From assembly GCA_963732345.1 (NCBI GenBank), contig CAVSZI010000009.1:310001-374000 (forward strand): a DNA stretch of 64,000 nucleotides, read 5' to 3'. Positions 10,028-18,131 of this stretch are shown here, piece after piece; position 1 is the stretch's first letter; every line of letters starts with the position of its first letter. The notes under the pieces are model-generated. The model was not told where the DNA came from. It did not search any database and saw only the letters and a list, made by a program, of their open reading frames with translations. Position numbers and translations under genes: made by a program. This DNA comes from Bog-532 sp963732345 (lineage in GTDB: Bacteria > Actinomycetota > Actinomycetes > Streptosporangiales > Streptosporangiaceae).

Positions 10028-11026
10028 TCACATCTGGAGGACGGCGGCGCCGTGGACGCGTTCGGCTTCGAGGTCGGCCAGGGCCTGGTCGGCCTGGCTG
10101 AACGGATACGGGGTGGTCGTCACCTTGATCTTGAGGCGTTCGGCCAGGGTGAGGAATTCCTGGGCGTCGCCGCGGGTGTTGGACGTGACGCTGCGCAGGT
10201 TCCGCTCCTGGAACAGATGCTTCTCGTAGTTCAGGGACGGGATGTCGGTCAGGTAGATCCCGGCGACGGCCAGCGTCCCGTTCCGGTCCAGGGCGGCCAG
10301 CGCGGCCGGCACGATGGTGCCGACCGGGGCGAACAGGATGGCCGAGTCCAGCGGCACCGGCGAGGGGTCGAACGAATCCTGGACCGACGCCGCGCCCAGG
10401 TCACGCGCGAGGTCGCGGGCGGCCGGCGCGCGGGTAAAGACGTGCACCTGGGCCCCCTGGGCCATCGCGACCTGCGCGGCCAGGTGGGCCGAGCCGCCGA
10501 ATCCCCAGATGCCCAGGGTGCCGCCCGGCGGCACCTCGGCGCGGACCAGCGCCCGGTAGCCGATGATGCCGGCGCACAGCAGCGGCGCGAGCTCGGTGTC
10601 GCTGAACCCGCCCGGGAGCGGGTGCGCGAACGCGTCCGCCACCGTGAGGTACTCGGCGTACCCGCCGTGGATGTCCCAGCCGGTGTAGATGGACCCCGGG
10701 CAGAGGTTCTCCTGACCGCGGCGGCAGAAGCGGCATGATCCGTCGGTGCCGGCCAGCCACGCCGCGCCGACCCGGTCGCCCTCGCCGAACCGGCTCGTGC
10801 CGGGTCCGGTCGCGACCACCTGCCCGACCACCTCGTGGCCGGGGGTCGTCCGCGGATGGTGCGGCGGCAGGTCACCCTCGGCCAGGTGCAGGTCGGTGCG
10901 GCAGACGCCGCACGCGATGACCTTGACGAGGAGCTCGCCGGGACCGGGCTCGGGCCCCGGCCGGTCGGTCAGTTCCAGCGGCCGGGATGACATCGGCCCG
11001 GGCTTGGCGACAACCCATGCGCGCAT
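10028..11026 (-). CDS. Zinc-dependent alcohol dehydrogenase (AdhA-like)
   Basis: A 332-residue medium-chain NAD(P)-dependent dehydrogenase. Catalytic zinc ligands are C42 (CGVCRTD), H64-E65 (PGHEVVG) and a Cys in PLLCAG. The cofactor loop is GIWGFGGSAHLA. The structural zinc lobe has C98, C101 and C109, but the first ligand position is D95 rather than Cys, a variation I believe occurs in this branch. It would oxidise alcohols or reduce aldehydes in the cytoplasm. It lies upstream of the UbiB kinase on the same strand and may be cotranscribed with it. Confidence 0.88.
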   Translation of the reverse strand: MRAWVVAKPGPMSSRPLELTDRPGPEPGPGELLVKVIACGVCRTDLHLAEGDLPPHHPRTTPGHEVVGQVVATGPGTSRFGEGDRVGAAWLAGTDGSCRFCRRGQENLCPGSIYTGWDIHGGYAEYLTVADAFAHPLPGGFSDTELAPLLCAGIIGYRALVRAEVPPGGTLGIWGFGGSAHLAAQVAMAQGAQVHVFTRAPAARDLARDLGAASVQDSFDPSPVPLDSAILFAPVGTIVPAALAALDRNGTLAVAGIYLTDIPSLNYEKHLFQERNLRSVTSNTRGDAQEFLTLAERLKIKVTTTPYPFSQADQALADLEAERVHGAAVLQM

Positions 11027-11099
11027 GCGCCTAACGTTACGGCCCCGGCTACGGCCGAGTCAGCCGGCCCACGGGACACGAGGGGCGGAAACGAACCGC

Positions 11100-11325
11100 C
11101 AGTGAGGAGCTCCGGTCAGGGGCCCAGCGGGGAGCTTGATGACGAGCACGTCGGATAGGGCGGGCGGGCGTGTCCCGGAAGCGGCGCTCGAACCGCGCCG
11201 CATCGTCCTTGTGCCCGTAAGGCGGCTCGGCGCAGACCTCGGCGTGCAGGGCCTGCAGCTCCTCCGCGTTCGCGGCGGCCTGCGTCGCGTTGAGCAGCTC
11301 GACCGTGATGCCGGACGTGGGCGGG
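11100..11325 (-). pseudogene. N-terminal remnant of a GNAT-acetyltransferase-like gene
   Basis: The minus strand encodes ITVELLNATQAAANAEEL, then LHAEVCAEPPYG and DDAARFERRFR. After a frameshift it resembles DVLVIKLPAGP. This looks like the first 50-60 residues of a GNAT N-acetyltransferase, with no start codon and no acetyl-CoA loop. It is located just downstream of the zinc-finger gene. The family assignment is from memory and only moderately secure. Confidence 0.4.
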
Positions 11326-11328
11326 CGG

Positions 11329-11682
11329 CTAGTAATGCAGGTGGGCCTGCCAGTCGGCGGGCACCCGGCCGGCGGGGCCGGGCGTGGGCTGATCAAGCGG
11401 GTGGTGGTCCGGCGCCGCCAGCTCCGGGCCGCGCTCGTAGAGCCGCTCGTCGGGGTAACTCCAGAACCACGCCTCTCCCGGCTCGAAGCTCTGGATGACC
11501 GGGTGGCCGGTCTCCTTGGCGTGCCCGCTCGCGTGCTGGGCCGGCGAGGAGTCACAGCAGCCGACGTGCCCGCACTGCGCGCACCGGCGCAGATGGAACC
11601 ACCAGCCGCCTGCCGCGTCGCACTCGGCGCAGCCGTTCCCGCTCGGCGGCACGGACGGGTCTACCCCTGGCACCTCGGTCAT
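11329..11682 (-). CDS. UBP-type (ZnF-UBP) zinc finger protein
   Basis: A 117-residue protein made of a UBP-type zinc finger: GCAECDAAGGWWFHLRRC, then CGHVGCCD, a His-rich stretch (QHASGHAKETGHPV), and the FEPGEAWFWSYPD tail. In eukaryotes this fold grips the C-terminal Gly-Gly of ubiquitin; bacterial versions have no settled ligand. Its ATG overlaps the stop of the upstream histidine kinase (ATGA at 11679-11682), so translation is coupled and the three proteins of this operon probably act together. Confidence 0.88.
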   Translation of the reverse strand: MTEVPGVDPSVPPSGNGCAECDAAGGWWFHLRRCAQCGHVGCCDSSPAQHASGHAKETGHPVIQSFEPGEAWFWSYPDERLYERGPELAAPDHHPLDQPTPGPAGRVPADWQAHLHY

Positions 11683-13211
11683 GCTGGCTCCTGCTGGTCG
11701 GGCTCGTCGGGCCGGTCGGGCCGGTCGGGCTGGTCGGGCTGGTCGGGCTGGTCGGGCTGGTCCGGATCGGACGCGGTCACGGGCAGCCAGACCCGGAAAT
11801 GCGTGTCGCCGGGGGACGAGAAGACGTTGATCTCCCCGTGGTGCTTCATGACGATCCGCCAGGAGATGTCGAGCCCGAGTCCGGTACCCTCTCCCACCGG
11901 CTTGGTGGTGAAGAACGGTTCGAAGATACGCGGCTGGATGTCCGGCGGGACACCCGGGCCGGTGTCGCCGAAATCGATGAGCAGCTTTTCCCGGTCCATC
12001 GCGGTGCGCACGGTGAGCGTGCCCTGGCCGCCCATGGCGGAGACCGCGTTGTCGATCAGGTTCGTCCAGACCTGGTTGAGCTCGGCCGCGTAGGCCGGGA
12101 TCTTCGGCAGGGTCCGGTCGTACTCCTTGACGACCTTGATCCCCTTGCCGATCTTGCCGGTGAGCATCAGCAGCGTGCTGTCCAGCAGGTCGTGCACGTC
12201 GATTTCCTGGTACGGCGCCCGGTCCAGCTGGGAGTACTGCCTGGCCGCGCCGACCAGGTGCATGATCCGGCCGGTGCAGTCCTGGATCTCGTTCATCAGC
12301 AGCTCGGTCTCGACCGTGTAGGTCAGCCACCGGACCGCGCCGTCCAGCTGCTCCGTCCCCACGATCTCGGCCACCCGGTCAAGCCACTCGGTGTCCAGGC
12401 CCGCCTGGACCAGGACCGGGGCGAGGTCCCAGCTGCCCTCGATGCCGTAGCCGTCGAGCCAGTCGCCCACCGCGTCCTCGGCGTCGGAGGCCTCCATCGG
12501 ACCGAGCGCCGGCGCCTTGGAGACCCGCTCCACGGCCCGTTCCTGCATTTCGGTCAGGCTTTCCAGGGTGGCCTGAGGAAAGGGGTGCTTGGTCAGCATG
12601 CCGAGCTTGTGCCGCATCCCGGCGACCCGCTCGCGCAGCACCGCGGTCGCGCTGACGGCCGCCGCGGCGGGATTGTTCAGCTCGTGGGTGAGGCCGGCCG
12701 ACAGCGAGCCGAGGGCCAGCAGCCGCTCGCGCTGGCTGACAGCCTGCTGGGCGGCCTTGTTGCCGAAGAACGCCCCCTCCAGCAGGTGTACCGCGAGCGG
12801 GAACCATTCGGTCATCATCCGCGCGAAACAGCCGGCGTCCAGCACGAAGAAGCGGGACGGGGCCGTCACCCGCAGCGAGCTGTTGTAGTTCTGCGGGGCG
12901 CGCTCACCCATGTAGGACTGGAAGGCGCCCGCGTAGACGCCGCGATCGGAGGTCCGGTTGACCTCGATGTCGTCCGAGCCCACCCGGCGCGACAGCACCA
13001 GGGTGCCTTCCAGCAGCACGTAGAAGCAGGTAGCCGGGTCGCCCTCGGTATAGACGCGGCCCGTCGGGAACACCTCGACGCGGCCCTCCTGGCATAGCCA
13101 CTCCACCTGATCGGAGTTCAGCTTCTCGAACAGGAACAGCGAGCGGAGCTCCGCCGGGTTGCACTGCGCCGTGCGGCCCGCCGAGGCGGGCTCGGCCTGG
13201 TCTGCGGTCAC
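11679..13211 (-). CDS. Sensor histidine kinase with N-terminal cyclic-nucleotide-binding domain
   Basis: A 510-residue soluble kinase with no transmembrane segment. Residues 20-140 form a cNMP-binding beta-barrel, the phosphorylated His is H176 in LTHELNNPA, then a helical linker, N-box NLIDNAVSAM, G1 DTGPGVP and G2 GTGLGL. The C-terminus is an acidic PDQ/PDR repeat encoded by 9-bp tandem units. The start GTG overlaps the stop of the upstream receiver-flavoprotein gene by four bases (GTGA), and the stop overlaps the zinc finger gene. Its natural target is presumably the receiver domain of the upstream protein; cAMP or cGMP as input is inferred from the domain. Confidence 0.9.
   Translation of the reverse strand: MTADQAEPASAGRTAQCNPAELRSLFLFEKLNSDQVEWLCQEGRVEVFPTGRVYTEGDPATCFYVLLEGTLVLSRRVGSDDIEVNRTSDRGVYAGAFQSYMGERAPQNYNSSLRVTAPSRFFVLDAGCFARMMTEWFPLAVHLLEGAFFGNKAAQQAVSQRERLLALGSLSAGLTHELNNPAAAAVSATAVLRERVAGMRHKLGMLTKHPFPQATLESLTEMQERAVERVSKAPALGPMEASDAEDAVGDWLDGYGIEGSWDLAPVLVQAGLDTEWLDRVAEIVGTEQLDGAVRWLTYTVETELLMNEIQDCTGRIMHLVGAARQYSQLDRAPYQEIDVHDLLDSTLLMLTGKIGKGIKVVKEYDRTLPKIPAYAAELNQVWTNLIDNAVSAMGGQGTLTVRTAMDREKLLIDFGDTGPGVPPDIQPRIFEPFFTTKPVGEGTGLGLDISWRIVMKHHGEINVFSSPGDTHFRVWLPVTASDPDQPDQPDQPDQPDRPDRPDEPDQQEPA
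11705..11765. repeat. 9-bp tandem repeat encoding a (PDQ/PDR)n tail
   Basis: Near-identical 9-bp units (GGTCGGGCT or GGTCGGGCC) repeat about six or seven times at the 3' end of the histidine kinase gene, giving an acidic Pro-Asp-Gln/Arg tail just before the stop codon. Confidence 0.9.
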
Positions 13212-14887
13212 AACTTCTCCAGGTAGCGATGAACGAGCATGACGGCCATGGCGCCCTCGCCGACGGCGGAGGCGACGCGCTTGGCGGACTCGGCGCGGAC
13301 GTCACCGGCCGCGAACACGCCGGGCACGCTGGTTTCCAGGTGATAAGGCGCGCGGTCCAGCGGCCATTCCGGCGGCTGCTGGCCGCCTTCGGACAGGTCG
13401 GGGCCGGCCAGCACGAAACCGCGGTCGTCCCGCATCACCACGCCATCCAGCCAGCCGGTCAGCGGCGCGGCGCCGATGAAGACGAACAGCCACTGAGCGT
13501 CGACGTCCTCTTCGGCGCCGGTGTTCGCGTCGCGCAGCGTCAGCCCCTCCAGGTGGCCGTCGCCGCAGGCACCGCCCACCTCGGTGCAGGTGCGCACGGT
13601 GATGTTCGGGACGTTCCTGACCTGCTCGATGAGGTAGTGGGACATGGACTTGGTCAGGGACGGGCCGCGCACCAGGATCGTCACCGACCGGGCGCCGCGG
13701 GCCAGGTAGACCGCGGCCTGCCCGGCGGAGTTGGCGCCGCCCACGATGTAGACGTCGCTGCCGGCGCAGGCGGCCGCCTCGGTCAGCGAGGAGCCGTAGT
13801 AGACGCCGCACCCGGTCAGCGGCTCGAGACCCGGCCCGGTCAGCTGGCGGTACTCGACACCGGTGGACAGGATCACGCTGTGCGCGTCCAGCGCGGACCC
13901 GTCGGAGAAGCGGACGGTCCGGGCCGGGCCGTTGATCTCCAGGCCGGTCACCTCGCGGGTGGTGAGCACCTCCGCGCCGAACTTGGCGGCCTGGAGACGG
14001 GCGCGCGTGGTGAGCTGCGCACCGGACACCCCGTCCGGGAAACCCAGGTAATTCTCGATCCGGGAGCTCTGGCCGGCCTGCCCGCCGGTCGCGGTGCGCT
14101 CCACCAGCACGGTCCGCAGGCCCTCGGACGCCCCGTAGACGGCCGCGCCGAGACCGGCCGGGCCGCCTCCGATGACGATGAGGTCGTAGAAGTGGGCCGA
14201 TGGTGTGGTGGCCAGGCCCACGCGGCCGGCCAGTTCCGCGTCGGACGGCGCGACCAGGACATCGTGCTCCAGCGTGATCACCACGGGCAGCGTGAGCCCG
14301 TCCTCGTTGGCCGCCTCCAGCAGCCGCTTGCCCTCCGGCTCGTCGGAGGCGAACCAGCGGTAGGGCACCTGGTTGCGGGCCAGGAACTCGCGCACCTCCG
14401 ACGACCGGGCGGACCAGCGGTGACCGATCACCTTGGTCTCGGGCACCACGTGGTGGTCCGAGGCCCGCCAGGTCTCCAGCAGGGTGTCCAGCACCGGGTA
14501 GAGCTTCTCCTCCGGCGGATCCCAGGGCTTGAGCAGGTAGTGGTCGAGGTCGACGACGTTGATCGCGTCGATCGCGGCGCTGGTGTCGGCGTAGGCGGTG
14601 AGCAGGATGCGGCGGGCGCCCGGGTACACGTCCATCGCGCGTTCCAGGAACTCGACGCCGTTCATCTGCGGCATCCGGTAATCGGCCAGGATGACCGCGA
14701 CCTGATCGCCGCGCAGCTTCAGCTCGTGCAGCGCGTCCAGCGCCGACTGGCCGGACTCCGCACGGACGATCCGGTACTGGCTGCCGTAGCGTCTCCGCAG
14801 GTCACGGGCGACTGCGCGGGAAACGTCCGGATCATCGTCGACGGTCAGGATCGCGGTCCGCGCCGGGTCGGCGGGGGTCGGCGGCAT
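13208..14887 (-). CDS. Receiver domain fused to TrxR-like FAD/NAD(P) oxidoreductase
   Basis: A 559-residue fusion. Residues 10-130 are a CheY-like receiver (acidic D17-D19, phosphoacceptor D69 in LADYRMPQMNG, LKPW for the conserved Lys). About residues 230-555 are a thioredoxin-reductase-like flavoprotein with FAD motif IGGGPAGLGAAVY and NAD(P) motif IVGGANSAGQAA, ending in VFAAGDV. The redox CxxC of true thioredoxin reductase is absent: GCGVYYGS stands in its place. It may therefore be an NAD(P)H sensor or oxidase whose activity depends on phosphorylation. ATG 14887 was chosen as the start of the receiver homology. It heads the operon with the kinase and zinc finger protein. Confidence 0.88.
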   Translation of the reverse strand: MPPTPADPARTAILTVDDDPDVSRAVARDLRRRYGSQYRIVRAESGQSALDALHELKLRGDQVAVILADYRMPQMNGVEFLERAMDVYPGARRILLTAYADTSAAIDAINVVDLDHYLLKPWDPPEEKLYPVLDTLLETWRASDHHVVPETKVIGHRWSARSSEVREFLARNQVPYRWFASDEPEGKRLLEAANEDGLTLPVVITLEHDVLVAPSDAELAGRVGLATTPSAHFYDLIVIGGGPAGLGAAVYGASEGLRTVLVERTATGGQAGQSSRIENYLGFPDGVSGAQLTTRARLQAAKFGAEVLTTREVTGLEINGPARTVRFSDGSALDAHSVILSTGVEYRQLTGPGLEPLTGCGVYYGSSLTEAAACAGSDVYIVGGANSAGQAAVYLARGARSVTILVRGPSLTKSMSHYLIEQVRNVPNITVRTCTEVGGACGDGHLEGLTLRDANTGAEEDVDAQWLFVFIGAAPLTGWLDGVVMRDDRGFVLAGPDLSEGGQQPPEWPLDRAPYHLETSVPGVFAAGDVRAESAKRVASAVGEGAMAVMLVHRYLEKL

Positions 14888-15023
14888 GAGCGCTCCGTGT
14901 GGTCGTGGGCTCCGTGGCCCATTCGGGGCATACGGAATCAATCGTAGATTCCCCGCGCCCGGTTTGCCCGGGCCGGGTTTCCGCTCCCCGCGTAACGTGC
15001 CCGCGTACTTGGCGGCAGCCGCG

Positions 15024-15758
15024 TCAAGCGGCCGGTGGGGAATCACCGGGAGGCGGTGCGGGATCACCGGGAGGCGGTGCGGGATCACCGGGAGGCGGTG
15101 CGGGATCACCGGGAGGCGGTGCGGGATCACCGGGAGGCGGTGCGGGATCACCGGGAGGCGGTGCGGGATCACCGGGAGGCGGTGCGGGATCACCGGGAGG
15201 CGGTGCGGGATCGCGGGGAGAATGCGGAGAGCCGATGTGAACGGACGGGGTGATGGTCACGCCGAGCTCGTCGAGGAGCCCGCCGGCTTTCAGGCCCAGC
15301 AGCTGCCACGCGCGGGCGATGCCGACGCCGAACATGACGTAGACGAACGTGGCGGTACGGTCGGCCGCACCGGCCGGGGTCTCGGGCAGGAGCCCGGTGA
15401 CCAGCTGGGCGGCGTAGACCGCCATGATCAGGACGAGGAAGAACGGCCAGCGGTTGCTGAGATGAGCCAGGTGCCGGTTCCGCCACAGCCGCAAGGTCAG
15501 GCCAACGGTGCTGCTGAGCCCGAGTGCGCCGAAGATGACGGCTCCTTGCTGCAGGCCGCTGCCCGGCTGCAGGCCGATCAGTGAGATGAACAGCGCGTCC
15601 ACCAGCGCGGTGAACGCGGTGGCGGCGATCGCCTGGTGCTCGACCGACGCAGCGTCGCGCAGCCGTTCCGGCGAGAGCGACAAGGCGACGAACAGCAGGC
15701 CGATGAGCGCGCCCGCCACGGTCGCGGCGCCGCCGAAGAAAGGGTAGTAAGAAGCCAC
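15024..15758 (-). CDS. Integral membrane protein with C-terminal DPAPPPG heptapeptide repeats
   Basis: About 244 residues from the GTG at 15758; a GTG at 15800 would add 14. The first 180 residues hold four or five hydrophobic helices, starting YYPFFGGAATVAGALIG. The C-terminal 60 residues are eight DPAPPPG heptads, a Pro-rich flexible extension coded by a 21-bp tandem array. The N-terminal helix resembles the fragment at 46965-47105. The function is unknown. It precedes the receiver-flavoprotein gene on the same strand with a 136-bp gap. Confidence 0.7.
   Translation of the reverse strand: MASYYPFFGGAATVAGALIGLLFVALSLSPERLRDAASVEHQAIAATAFTALVDALFISLIGLQPGSGLQQGAVIFGALGLSSTVGLTLRLWRNRHLAHLSNRWPFFLVLIMAVYAAQLVTGLLPETPAGAADRTATFVYVMFGVGIARAWQLLGLKAGGLLDELGVTITPSVHIGSPHSPRDPAPPPGDPAPPPGDPAPPPGDPAPPPGDPAPPPGDPAPPPGDPAPPPGDPAPPPGDSPPAA
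15039..15213. repeat. 21-bp tandem repeat, about 8 copies
   Basis: The unit contains ATCACCGGGAGGCGGTGC and repeats about eight times with almost no variation. Its length is a multiple of three, so it adds heptapeptides in frame to the membrane protein encoded on the minus strand. There are no spacers, so it is a VNTR-type repeat and not CRISPR. Confidence 0.95.
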
Positions 15759-15827
15759 GGCAGTTAGCCTGCCGGGCGCCGTGATCCCGGCGCTACCCAC
15801 CCCGGCCGTTCACGCGGGGCGGTGGGC

Positions 15828-15854
15828 GGGGCTGGCCCGTGCCGGGCCAGCCCC
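15828..15854. terminator. Hairpin terminator after the rhodanese gene
   Basis: A 12-bp perfect stem (GGGGCTGGCCCG, loop TGC, CGGGCCAGCCCC) lies 10 bp beyond the rhodanese stop codon on its downstream side. There is no T-tract, as is common for actinobacterial terminators. Confidence 0.75.
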
Positions 15855-15864
15855 GGGTGGGCGG

Positions 15865-16704
15865 TCAGCGCCTGAAGGCGTCGTCCCCGAGGGCGGCGGG
15901 CCGGGTGGTGTGGCTGTACTGGGACCACGAGCCCGGGTAGAGGCGTCCCTCCCCCAGGCCGGCGTACTCCAGCACGAGCAGGTTGTGGCACGCCGTCACG
16001 CCGGAGCCGCAGTAGCTGACGACCTGGGCGGCGTCGGTGACGCCCACGCCGGCCAGCCGCTCCCGGAGCCGGTCGGCGGGCAGGAACGTGCCGTCCGCCG
16101 CGAGGTTCTCCCGGCAGGGCAGGCTGCGGGCACCGGGAATGTGCCCGGGGCGGGGGTCGACCGGCTCGCTGTCCCCGCGGTAGCGCGCCCGGTCGCGGGC
16201 ATCAAGGACGACCAGGCCCGGATCGGTGGCGTCGCCGAGACCGGCGAGGCGATCCGCGGGCCACGGGCGCGGCGTGAACGAGGCGGCCGGGCGTTCCGGC
16301 AGCGCCTGTTCGAGCGGGGCCTGCTCCAGCGGGCCCCGGTAGGCCGGGATACCACCGTCGAGCAGCGCCGCCGCGTGGCCCGTCACCCGCAGCATCCAGA
16401 CCAGGCGGGCCGCGACGGTTCCCCCGGCGTCGTCGTAGGCCACGACCGTGGTGCCATCGGCGATGCCGAGCCGGGCCATGCCCTCGGCGAAGACGGCGGG
16501 GTCGGGCAGCGGATGCCGGCCCGCCTCCGGGCTGGCCCCGGCGGCCAGCCACCGGTCGAGATCCACGAAGACGGCGCCGGGCAGGTGGCCGGCGTTGTAC
16601 GCGTCACGTCCCGAACGGCCGTCCAGGTACCAGCGGACGTCGGCGAGCACGACCCGGTCGCGGTGCTGCTGCCACCAGGCGAGGGTGACCACGGGGCCGA
16701 TCAC
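15865..16704 (-). CDS. Sulfurtransferase (tandem rhodanese)
   Basis: A 279-residue protein with two rhodanese domains, the usual length for thiosulfate or 3-mercaptopyruvate sulfurtransferases. The N-terminal domain is the inactive copy; the C-terminal domain carries C232 in YCGSGVTA. The loop CGSGVTA is closer to mercaptopyruvate sulfurtransferase than to the CRKGVT of thiosulfate enzymes, so 3-mercaptopyruvate is the likelier donor. GTG start at 16704; followed by a strong hairpin. Confidence 0.9.
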   Translation of the reverse strand: MIGPVVTLAWWQQHRDRVVLADVRWYLDGRSGRDAYNAGHLPGAVFVDLDRWLAAGASPEAGRHPLPDPAVFAEGMARLGIADGTTVVAYDDAGGTVAARLVWMLRVTGHAAALLDGGIPAYRGPLEQAPLEQALPERPAASFTPRPWPADRLAGLGDATDPGLVVLDARDRARYRGDSEPVDPRPGHIPGARSLPCRENLAADGTFLPADRLRERLAGVGVTDAAQVVSYCGSGVTACHNLLVLEYAGLGEGRLYPGSWSQYSHTTRPAALGDDAFRR

Positions 16705-16800
16705 GCCGTCACGTTACCAGGGCGAATGACTCCGGGCGGGACCAAAGCCCCTGCCGTGGCATGGTCCCGGGGAGGCCCAGTAAGGAAGGAGGAGGGAGTC

Positions 16801-17232
16801 ATGAAGCAGCGAGTTCCCGCGAGGACCTGGTATTCATCATCGGAGCGCCGGCGTCCCCGCCTGCTCATCGAGGACGGCCACCCCGCGCTGGAGATCTCGG
16901 ACTTCACCGCGTTCCGGGACGCCGGCTTCGACGTCGCGTTCTGCTCCGGACCCGGCGTCACCCCGGGGTCCTGCCCCCTGCTGTGCGGAGCCGACTGTGA
17001 GGTCCTGGCCCAGGCCGACGTCGTCCTGCACGGGCTCGGCCCGGAGACTGGTCTGGTGGCCGACATCCGGTGGTGGCATCCGGAACTGCCGGTCATCGTC
17101 AAGGCCGTCGACACGGCTGGCGGGTGCGGGTCCGTTCCGGCCTGCTGCTCGGTCCGGGGGCAGGTGGACGCCGCGCGGCGGGCCATCGGGAAGGCCGCCG
17201 CGAACGAGGACGAGGACGAGGACGGCGGCTAG
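16801..17232 (+). CDS. Conserved hypothetical protein, receiver-like fold
   Basis: A 143-residue protein with a very strong ribosome binding site (AAGGAAGGAGGAGGG) ahead of the ATG. The core RPRLLIEDGHPALEIS, FCSGPG, CPLLCGADCEVL, ADVVLHGLG and PVIVKAV has the alternating strand/helix pattern of a receiver-like Rossmann fold, but without the acidic pocket and phosphoacceptor Asp. Five Cys residues cluster in the middle. The end is acidic (EDEDEDGG). I do not know its function. It converges with the next minus-strand gene, overlapping by four bases. Confidence 0.7.
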   Translation: MKQRVPARTWYSSSERRRPRLLIEDGHPALEISDFTAFRDAGFDVAFCSGPGVTPGSCPLLCGADCEVLAQADVVLHGLGPETGLVADIRWWHPELPVIVKAVDTAGGCGSVPACCSVRGQVDAARRAIGKAAANEDEDEDGG

Positions 17233-17849
17233 ATCGTGACGGCGACCTCACCGGACAGGCGGTAGCCGCCGGACAGCCGCAGGTCGTCGCCGCTCCAGAA
17301 GCGGCCGGCGTCGTACCAGCTCGTGCGGTGGCGGCCGGACAGCAGGCCCATGGCCTGATAGGTGGCGGCCAGCACCTCGGCGCAGTAGGCGGTCTCCAGG
17401 CTGGCCTCGCGCGGGCGGCGGAGCGGCGGCACCCGGCCCAGCAGCCAGCGGGAGGCGAGCCCGGCGGTGGACGGGAACGGCGTGCCGTCCAGCCGCGCGA
17501 CGGTTCGCAGCACCGCATCCTCCATCTCCGCGGTGGCCGGCGGGTCAAGCTGGCGCAGCCAGGCCCGCTGGCCGTACTTCTGCGCCCAGACGGTCACGGC
17601 GGCGCGCAGGTCGTGCAGTTGCACGCCACGCTGGCGGGTACCGGACCACAGGTCGGGCAGAGAGCGGCCCAGCTCGGCGTGCCACATCAGCGGCGGCAGG
17701 TCCTCCAGGACCACCGACATGCCGACGTGGTTGACCGGGCTGTTGGTCGCGACCTGAATGGCGCGGTCGGCCGGCTTACGCCCGCGGAACAGCCAGACGT
17801 CGCCGGTCCGGGTGAGCCCGGCCGCTTCCTCGAATGTGATGGGCGGCAC
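17229..17849 (-). CDS. Permuted papain-like (NlpC/P60, YiiX-type) hydrolase, predicted
   Basis: 206 residues. An early His in VNHVGMSV and a late Cys in TAYCAEVLAATYQ follow the His-before-Cys order of circularly permuted NlpC/P60 proteins (YiiX/DUF830 type). The opening TGDVWLFRG matches the GDIxx start of that fold. Substrates of this group are peptidoglycan peptides or lipids; nothing here decides between them. No signal peptide is seen. The GTG start at 17849 is 17 bp from the divergent small-protein gene. Confidence 0.6.
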   Translation of the reverse strand: MPPITFEEAAGLTRTGDVWLFRGRKPADRAIQVATNSPVNHVGMSVVLEDLPPLMWHAELGRSLPDLWSGTRQRGVQLHDLRAAVTVWAQKYGQRAWLRQLDPPATAEMEDAVLRTVARLDGTPFPSTAGLASRWLLGRVPPLRRPREASLETAYCAEVLAATYQAMGLLSGRHRTSWYDAGRFWSGDDLRLSGGYRLSGEVAVTI

Positions 17850-17866
17850 GGACGTAGCCTAGGCAG

Positions 17867-18064
17867 GTGCAGACAGGACGCGCGTGGAAAATCGCTGGGC
17901 TGGCGGGGTTCGTCGGCGTGGCCGCGACCGGCGTGGTGATCGCCCGTTCGGAACGGCGCCGCCGCGCGTACACGCCGGATGAGATCAGGGAGCGGCTGCA
18001 CGCGCGGCTGGCGGAGGCCGACGCGGACCCCGCCGCGGACGGCTGGGCGGGCCGCCCGCGGTAA
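17867..18064 (+). CDS. Small membrane-anchored protein
   Basis: 65 residues: one hydrophobic helix (IAGLAGFVGVAATGVVIA, about residues 9-26), a basic stop-transfer stretch SERRRR, then a helical cytoplasmic tail (DEIRERLHARLAEAD). The start is a GTG. It is divergent from the papain-like gene and probably shares its promoter region. Function unknown. Confidence 0.65.
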   Translation: MQTGRAWKIAGLAGFVGVAATGVVIARSERRRRAYTPDEIRERLHARLAEADADPAADGWAGRPR

Positions 18065-18131
18065 CCGTTGGCGCCGGTGTATGCCGGGGCCAGCAGCCCG
18101 ATGACAGAGTCCCGATGGCAGAGTCAAGCCG

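Noticed and set aside
13208..15193. Receiver-flavoprotein starting inside the 21-bp repeat array
   Set aside because: Upstream residues are only repeat translation (PHRLPVI); the receiver domain begins right after ATG 14887.
15039..15213. CRISPR-like array
   Set aside because: The 21-bp units are contiguous without spacers and are in frame within a protein tail.
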